Source: Syntrophales bacterium (GTDB lineage Bacteria; Desulfobacterota; Syntrophia; Syntrophales; UBA5619). Taken from it: DNA of 64,000 nt. The notes under the pieces were generated by a model that did no database searches, was not told where the DNA came from, and worked only from the letters and a program-made list of their open reading frames with translations. A program made the position numbers and the translations under genes. Where the stretch lies: contig JALNYO010000004.1 of the NCBI GenBank assembly GCA_023229765.1, positions 84,734-148,733 on the forward strand. The letters run 5' to 3'. Below, one piece after another: positions 60,401 to 64,000 of this stretch (positions are counted from its first letter, which is position 1; each line of letters begins with the position of its first letter).

Positions 60401-60635
60401 TTCCCTTCAGCGCTTCCACTGCCTCCGGCGTAATCTGCCCGCCCGATTTGCCGAGTTCCTGGGCGATCGCTGCCTTCTGCCCCGCATTAAGGTTCTGAAC
60501 CGCCGTGGACTGCTCGGCAGTAAGTGCCGGAGCCGAACCGGGCAAGGACCCGACAGCCGCCCCCGTCGTCTGGGACCCTGCGAAAGCCGGAATCAGCAGC
60601 AGAACAACCATACACAATATTGCCTTTTTGATCAT
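57447..60635 (-). CDS. Giant multi-SLBB polysaccharide export protein (Wza-like)
   Basis: 1062 residues; signal peptide about 1-20. A Gln/Lys-rich, helical segment covers about 35-140, then a Poly_export domain (YVVGPDDEVKVTLWGRVN, about 184-201). At least eight SLBB-type repeats follow; seven begin with a GxVxxPGxY-like motif: LGDVRRPGAYTI, AGNVKRPALYEF, SGNVKRGGKYAL, SGEVRTAGRFEL, AGEVKKPGEFLL, EGDVLKPGTYPL, SGKIKYPGRYVI and TGSVMSQGSFIY. E. coli Wza is 379 residues with far fewer repeats. It likely forms a long periplasmic to outer-membrane conduit. Neighbours Wzz and YjbH support the role. Confidence 0.9.
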   Translation of the reverse strand: MIKKAILCMVVLLLIPAFAGSQTTGAAVGSLPGSAPALTAEQSTAVQNLNAGQKAAIAQELGKSGGQITPEAVEALKGRPEFQGLSPEEVAKGKELLKANEGKDLLKVGEGEKAKKASEPKDKTAAEQKQVISEAVKGETLFERAQNTGKYQDISLKLRPFGYDFFQEAAVNVITQRKDIPVPLKYVVGPDDEVKVTLWGRVNASYKLVVNRDGKIDIPGIGPLAVAGMTFEEMSSSLIKQAEQMTGTNVDISMGSLRTIPVFVLGDVRRPGAYTIGAFATITDALLISGGPSEIGSMRNIQLKRKDKVVRSYDLYDLLLKGDKSHDVTLQAGDIVFVPVIGPYAGIAGNVKRPALYEFKDNYSLDYLLELAGGIVPSAYTQQIQVERTVKNEKQIVIDIDDKRLDRAKSFILQDADIVKVFSIVDKDVNVVYLSGNVKRGGKYALRAGMRLGDILKSEQDVLPDTYFDYALIKRLRPPTMESVLVPFNLGDLILRGDPKSNLELQPADSIYVFSRWFFKDKPYFTVSGEVRTAGRFELSDNSRVKDALLTAGELTKNAYLRKGEIVRVDKNKEFFTLYFDVARAMAGDPAENILLQDEDHVIVHSLYEEKWKEQVAVAGEVKKPGEFLLTEKMQVSDLLFKAGGQTRDTLLTEAELYRTDWKTKKQTLLKISLAGALSGNPTDNLELRDLDRLVVHSIWETTYKKNVSVEGDVLKPGTYPLAERMTVRNLVFAAGNILESASLQEAELSSRTVDKDNRTAVVHRQINLGKALAGDPQHNLPLKPHDRLFIKSIPDWQVEKYAVLSGKIKYPGRYVIAKGEKLSAVIERAGGYSDDAYLRGAFFTRESVRAMQQKGLTEMADRMERELLTGSGIVTAASAEEMAAKKAELEQKKQFVGYLRGLKATGRMTIRLAHLRLLKGSEYDIELEDGDTLFIPPSNNVVNVTGSVMSQGSFIYSSRMDYKDYISLTGGYAKYADTDNIFVLKVDGSARKLSRGFFNWSSSRDRWEVAGFEQEVRTIEPGDTIIVPEKVERIAWLREVKDITQILMNSAVTAGVFKALF

Positions 60636-60856
60636 TTGACACCCTCTCTTAAATAGGGACAGAGCCCCTATTTAATTAATATTTTTCCCCCGTCCAACCT
60701 CAGCGGGGAGCTTTGAATTCCTACCGAAATTAGGCATATCGTCATACCTCCAAAAACCGGCATCCAGTTTTTTCAAGACTTCCGGACAAAGGCTTGCGCC
60801 GGAGCGACAACCGAAGGCAGGTTTTCGCGGAAACCGGGATTCCGAAGCCCGGCAGT
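60636..60856 (-). other. Wzz-SLBB intergenic region
   Basis: 221 bp. It contains the palindrome at 60649-60675, an AT-rich tract and a GC-rich remainder. I see no coding sequence and no consensus promoter. Confidence 0.5.
60649..60675. repeat. REP-like palindrome, GGGACAG family
   Basis: TTAAATAGGGACAGAGCCCCTATTTAA, 14 bp upstream of the SLBB gene start. Same family as 61877-61902, 62440-62466 and 63624-63675. Confidence 0.85.
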
Positions 60857-61810
60857 TCAGGCCTTCCGCGCCGGGCCATCTTTCGTTCGGAAGCGCAGAT
60901 ATTTGCGCAGGTTCGCCAGCCGCTCCGGGTCTTCCCGCGTCCCGATATTTTTTATGTACTCCAGGAAAAATGCCAGAAAGATCGCGATGAAGAAGGCCAC
61001 GACCACCGACAGCAGACAAATCTGCGCCCGCTTCGGCTTGAACTTGCGCTCCGGAACAAACGAAGGATCGATAATATTAAAACTGTAGTATTTTTGAACT
61101 TTTGCCAGCGTCTCCGTCTCGATCTGCTTCGCGATGAGTTCATAGAGCTTGTTTTTCAAAAGCGGGTCGGTGGTCTGCGTGAGCTGCTGGTAGAGGTGCT
61201 TCTGCTGCGCCGCGGCTTCTTCGAGCTTCTGCTGCCGCAGAAACTCACTCATCCCGACCACAAAATAATCGAGAATTCTTTGCGCGGTTTGGGGATCCTT
61301 CGACTGAAACCCGATGATCATTACATTCTTCTTCTTGTCCGGTTTGACCTCGAGCGATGCCTGCAGAGCCTTGTAGATGTCCTCCGTCTTCGGGGGCTCA
61401 TCCTTCCATTTTTTGGCGGCCGCATCCCAGCTATCCTCAAAGAGCACCGGCAGCAGGTTCTTCTCCCGGACAATGGCATTTGTCAGCTCCCGGCTCTTGA
61501 GAACGACCTCGAACTGTTCGAGCGACCCGCCGGCGCCGATCCCCGCCTCGGAGGCGATCATCGCCCCGAAACCGCCCAGCGCCGACAGGGCGCCCCCCTT
61601 TTCCTGGGCCGTGGGCACGATCATGACTTCGGAACGGTAAATGTTCGTCATCAAAAGGCTGATCACAACCGCGGCGACGCCCGCCAGAAAAACAACTGAG
61701 ATAATCATCACCTTATGCCGCAGCAAGACAATGAACAAATCTAGAAGGTTAATCTCGTCGTCCTCCGGCATCGCGCCCTGGCAGTCCGGCTGTTTCGAAT
61801 CATTCTGCAT
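60857..61810 (-). CDS. Wzz/chain-length determinant family protein
   Basis: Inner-membrane polysaccharide co-polymerase, 317 residues. Transmembrane helix 1 is about 33-55 (HKVMIISVVFLAGVAAVVIS). The periplasmic domain has coiled-coil helices (EAAAQQKHLYQQLTQTTDPL). A Pro-containing motif (PERKFKPKRAQ) comes before helix 2 (about 266-288, LLSVVVAFFIAIFLAFFLEY). No cytoplasmic tyrosine-kinase domain is attached. The cytoplasmic tail is about 30 residues. It precedes the SLBB export gene. Confidence 0.88.
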   Translation of the reverse strand: MQNDSKQPDCQGAMPEDDEINLLDLFIVLLRHKVMIISVVFLAGVAAVVISLLMTNIYRSEVMIVPTAQEKGGALSALGGFGAMIASEAGIGAGGSLEQFEVVLKSRELTNAIVREKNLLPVLFEDSWDAAAKKWKDEPPKTEDIYKALQASLEVKPDKKKNVMIIGFQSKDPQTAQRILDYFVVGMSEFLRQQKLEEAAAQQKHLYQQLTQTTDPLLKNKLYELIAKQIETETLAKVQKYYSFNIIDPSFVPERKFKPKRAQICLLSVVVAFFIAIFLAFFLEYIKNIGTREDPERLANLRKYLRFRTKDGPARKA

Positions 61811-61842
61811 AGTGTTTTTTTCCTTTATCTTCAGTAGGGGCT

Positions 61843-61871
61843 CAATTACCCATAATCGACCCCAATGTCAA
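61843..61871 (-). promoter_or_regulatory. Weak promoter candidate before wzz-like gene
   Basis: Minus-strand TTGACA (61871-61866), 17 bp, TAATTG (61848-61843). The -35 is perfect but the -10 is poor (two of six). Confidence 0.35.
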
Positions 61872-61876
61872 CAATA

Positions 61877-61902
61877 TTAAATAGGGACAGAAACCTATTT
61901 AA
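61877..61902. repeat. REP-like palindrome overlapping a gene end
   Basis: TTAAATAGGGACAGAAACCTATTTAA. The TAG stop of the adjacent secreted-protein gene (61897-61895) lies inside it. Confidence 0.8.
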
Positions 61903-62425
61903 TCCCTCTGTAAACCCCTATGAACCTCATCGTCAACAAATTGATATCCTGGCTAATCTGCTTCAGACTGCCGATATTCGCCATGCCTGTGAGGCTGAGC
62001 GACCAGGTGTCGGCAAACGTTTTCACTGCGGGGTTCGCTTCGAGGCTGACAACCTGCCGCACCTCGATCTTGATATTGTACGAAAACCAGTACTTCTCGC
62101 TTTCGTGGGTATTGACGTTCACATAGAAGACCGGCTGCCCCGGCGTCTTCTGCCACTCCTCGCGGGAAAGGACGCGGATGCCCGCCTTCGTCAATTGCCT
62201 TTCGACGTCCCGCTGGATGCCCGCTTTGTTCAAATCAAATTGTTTTGCATACTTCTCATACTTGAGCAAATTCGGCTGGAGTTCCTCGACAATCACATAA
62301 AACCCCGCAAGCCCCTTCAGCGTCCTGCGGTTAACCTCCGAATCCTCCGCGAACACCCGCGCGGCAGCGCACAGCGACAAAACCAGCAGCAACCAGCTAA
62401 ATTTCGTGGCGTACAGTCTTTTCAT
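61895..62425 (-). CDS. Secreted protein of unknown function in the polysaccharide cluster
   Basis: 176 residues; signal peptide about 1-26 (KFSWLLLVLSLCAAARVFA). Mature part: GLAGFYVIVEELQPNLLKY, then a region with GIQRDVERQLTKAGIRVLS and PGQPVFYVNVNTHES, and a final beta-rich part. It looks like a soluble periplasmic alpha/beta protein. I do not recognise a named family. AGGAGG stands just before its start. Its stop lies inside a REP-like palindrome; the upstream gene also ends in one. Confidence 0.75.
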   Translation of the reverse strand: MKRLYATKFSWLLLVLSLCAAARVFAEDSEVNRRTLKGLAGFYVIVEELQPNLLKYEKYAKQFDLNKAGIQRDVERQLTKAGIRVLSREEWQKTPGQPVFYVNVNTHESEKYWFSYNIKIEVRQVVSLEANPAVKTFADTWSLSLTGMANIGSLKQISQDINLLTMRFIGVYRGIK

Positions 62426-62439
62426 CCTTCCCTCCTGTT

Positions 62440-62466
62440 TTAAATAGGGCTCTGTCCCTATTTAAA
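62440..62466. repeat. REP-like palindrome overlapping the aminotransferase end
   Basis: TTAAATAGGGCTCTGTCCCTATTTAAA; the aminotransferase TAG stop (62460-62458) is inside it and the next gene starts 15 bp further on. Confidence 0.85.
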
Positions 62467-63609
62467 CAAACGGTGACAGGCGTCGTCCAGAACATCGTCA
62501 TCCTTCGCGAAGCAGAAACGCACGAGGTTATCGCCGCCGTCGTCGTGATAAAAGGCCGAGCCGGGCACGCCGGCAACGCCGGTTTGTTGCAGCAGATGCA
62601 TCGCCTTTTCCTTGCTCGATTTCCCGGGCACGTTTGACACATCGGCGAGGACGTAATACGACCCCCCGGGAATATGGGGCGCAAGCCCCGCCCGCGTCAG
62701 CGCATCGCAGATTTTATCGCGCTTTATCAGATACTCTGCGGAGAGCCCCTGATAATAATCCGCGCCCAGCTCCATCAGCCCCCGGGCAACGCCGATCTGC
62801 AAAGGCGCCGGCGCGCAGACATAGATGAGATCGTTGAAGTAGCCGATTATCTTCGCCCAGCGGGCGTCGGCCAGGCAGTAGCCAATCCGCCAGCCGGTGA
62901 TGCTGAAGGTTTTAGAAAGCCCCGAGATCGTGATCGTCCGCTCCTTCATCCCCGGCAGCGTCGCCAGCGCGATGTGCCGGTTGCCGTCATACAGGAAATG
63001 CTCGTAAATTTCATCAGTGAAAACGAAAAGATCATTATCCTTCGCAAATCCGGCAATTACCTGCAGCTCCGCCTCGGAAAAAACCTTCCCCGAGGGGTTT
63101 CCTGGCGTATTTACGAGAAGCGCGCGGGTTTTCGGGGTTTTAACCCGCTCGAGGTCCGCGCGCGAGAACGACCAGGCGGGGGGCGACATCCGCAGATATG
63201 CAGGCACGGCCCCGGTCGCCACGATGGTGTTGATATGATACCCGTAATAGGGCTCAAAGACGATCACCTCATCGCCTGGGTTGAGCAGGGCCAGGCAGGT
63301 GCAGTAAAAGGCCCCCGTCGCGCCGGCGGTCGCAATAATCTCCGTTTGCGGGTCAACGATCATGCCGGTAAAGCGCTGCTGCTTCGCCGCGATCGCCTCG
63401 CGCAGTTCAATTAGCCCGGCATAGTTGGTGTAGATGTTGATCCCCGCCTCCATCGCCTGCTCGGCGCCGCGCCGGACCTCCGGCGGAACCCCCGTATCGC
63501 AGACCCCCTGGGCAAGGTTGATCCCGCCAACCTTATTGCATTCAATCGTCATGTTCCGTATTTCCGACTGCATGACCCACGCATGCCGGTCGCTTACCGC
63601 TAACGTCAT
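62458..63609 (-). CDS. Class I/II pyridoxal-phosphate aminotransferase
   Basis: Fold-type I aminotransferase, 383 residues from ATG 63609 (GAGGTGA just upstream; TTG 63612 is too close to it). PLP Lys in SGLSKTFSITGWR (about 233), Asp in FTDEIYEHF (about 199), Asn in NTPGNPSGK, and the C-terminal Arg in NLVRFCFA. It is closest in style to the aspartate/methionine/kynurenine-type group. The substrate is not predictable. It heads the minus-strand run that continues into the polysaccharide genes. Confidence 0.88.
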   Translation of the reverse strand: MTLAVSDRHAWVMQSEIRNMTIECNKVGGINLAQGVCDTGVPPEVRRGAEQAMEAGINIYTNYAGLIELREAIAAKQQRFTGMIVDPQTEIIATAGATGAFYCTCLALLNPGDEVIVFEPYYGYHINTIVATGAVPAYLRMSPPAWSFSRADLERVKTPKTRALLVNTPGNPSGKVFSEAELQVIAGFAKDNDLFVFTDEIYEHFLYDGNRHIALATLPGMKERTITISGLSKTFSITGWRIGYCLADARWAKIIGYFNDLIYVCAPAPLQIGVARGLMELGADYYQGLSAEYLIKRDKICDALTRAGLAPHIPGGSYYVLADVSNVPGKSSKEKAMHLLQQTGVAGVPGSAFYHDDGGDNLVRFCFAKDDDVLDDACHRLFK

Positions 63610-63623
63610 CAACTCACCTCTTT

Positions 63624-63675
63624 TAGGGACAGAGCCCCTATTTTTTCGCTGGTGGAAATAGGGGCTCTGTCCCTA
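63624..63675. repeat. Double REP-like palindrome with 20-bp perfect arms
   Basis: TAGGGACAGAGCCCCTATTT (63624-63643) and its exact reverse complement (63656-63675) flank 12 bp. Each arm is itself almost palindromic. It lies 15 bp upstream of the aminotransferase start. Confidence 0.92.
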
Positions 63676-63689
63676 ATTATGCCCTCCGG

Positions 63690-63890
63690 CAACCCCCCGT
63701 TGGCCCAGCCGTGCAGCGTCTCATCAATCTCATCACACCGCCCGGGATTATTCGCCGCCCGCGTCGGGTCCTTTGCTCCCCAGCGCTGCGCATAGGTCCA
63801 CAATTTCCTCACAAAGAATTTGCCGACCCGCGCCCAAACCCCGTTGCACGAGGGATCGGCTTGGTGCCCATGCAGCGAGAGCTTTGAAAA
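63690..63890 (-). pseudogene. Probable gene remnant between two palindromic elements
   Basis: An open frame runs through this stretch, but both of its ends are made of repeat DNA: the start (FPACAGMT) is in the 63902-63995 element and the end is in the 63624-63675 palindrome. The unique core, with HGHQADPSCNG and KDPTRAANNPGRCDE, reads like ordinary protein. The HGHQxD wording recalls metallophosphoesterases, but that is weak. I treat it as a truncated remnant. Confidence 0.4.
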
Positions 63891-63901
63891 TCTATACCCT
63901 T

Positions 63902-63995
63902 TTGTCATTCCCGCGCAGGCGGGAAAGCGAAGCTTAATGTTCATAATCTATAAGTTCCCGAAAAGACCAGATTCCCGTTTTCACGGGAATGACAA
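63902..63995. mobile_element. MITE-like 94-bp element with 12-bp inverted ends
   Basis: Perfect terminal inverted repeats TTGTCATTCCCG (63902-63913) and CGGGAATGACAA (63984-63995). Internal hairpins CCCGC-GCAG-GCGGG and ATTCCCG/CGGGAAT. No coding capacity. The unit TGTCATTCCCG is a well-known motif of dispersed bacterial palindromes. Confidence 0.7.
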
Positions 63996-64000
63996 TTAAC

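Overview
The window reads as chromosomal core DNA from an anaerobic, Gram-negative bacterium, most likely Desulfobacterota (former Deltaproteobacteria, perhaps the Syntrophia side). The basis is a rubrerythrin, the futalosine route to menaquinone, an LPS export protein (LptD), heptose kinase, PilC, DUF4416, YicC and DUF1178 in a deltaproteobacterial-style order, and moderately high GC. No rRNA, 16S or other decisive marker is present, so the lineage is an inference. Nearly every gene lies on the minus strand. The exceptions are the rubrerythrin at the left edge and two tRNAs (Pro, Arg).

Layout, left to right. 1-0.5 kb: 3' part of a rubrerythrin. 0.6-7.9 kb: a seven-gene menaquinone (futalosine) operon, transcribed mqnE-A-C-D-B-P-L. 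7.85-8.06 kb: two arrays of 7-bp repeats in opposite orientation; one array encodes a possible 38-residue leader peptide whose stop overlaps the mqnE start (ATGA). 8.1-15.1 kb: cysS, argC, rpsI, rplM, lptD, folC. 15.2-43.9 kb: one continuous 28-kb block joining the tRNA(Thr-Tyr-Gly-Thr)-rpmG-tRNA(Trp)-secE-nusG, rplKAJL-rpoBC, str, S10, spc and alpha gene clusters. In this block fusA, a tufB copy, map and adk are missing from their usual places. 44-50.3 kb: DUF1178, tRNA-Pro, pilC, rlmB, rpoZ, gmk, yicC, DUF4416 and a heptose-7-phosphate kinase. 50.4-64 kb: tRNA-Arg followed by an accessory region. It holds an orphan XRE regulator, a secreted C10 cysteine protease with a dockerin-like tail, small secreted proteins, and an exopolysaccharide/capsule export module (Ala-rich YjbE/GfcA-like protein, YjbH/GfcD-like protein, giant multi-SLBB Wza-like protein, Wzz). 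An aminotransferase and a probable gene remnant follow.

How it fits together. The mqn genes turn chorismate into the 1,4-dihydroxy-naphthoate ring, then prenylate and decarboxylate it; a UbiX-type flavin prenyltransferase and any aminofutalosine deaminase must be elsewhere. The central block makes the transcription and translation machinery. Plausible sigma70 promoters stand in front of the tRNA/beta-operon block, in front of rpsL and in front of rplM; an L10-leader-like RNA lies ahead of rplJ. The right-hand region looks like the outer-membrane and chain-length part of a group-4-capsule-like (Gfc/Yjb) system without glycosyltransferases.

The accessory region is rich in short palindromic repeats of at least three families. 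Two genes end inside copies of one family, and other copies create spurious N-terminal extensions. The best candidates for something undescribed are the heptad arrays with the mqnE-coupled leader ORF, and the YjbE-YjbH-SLBB-Wzz-C10 protease neighbourhood.
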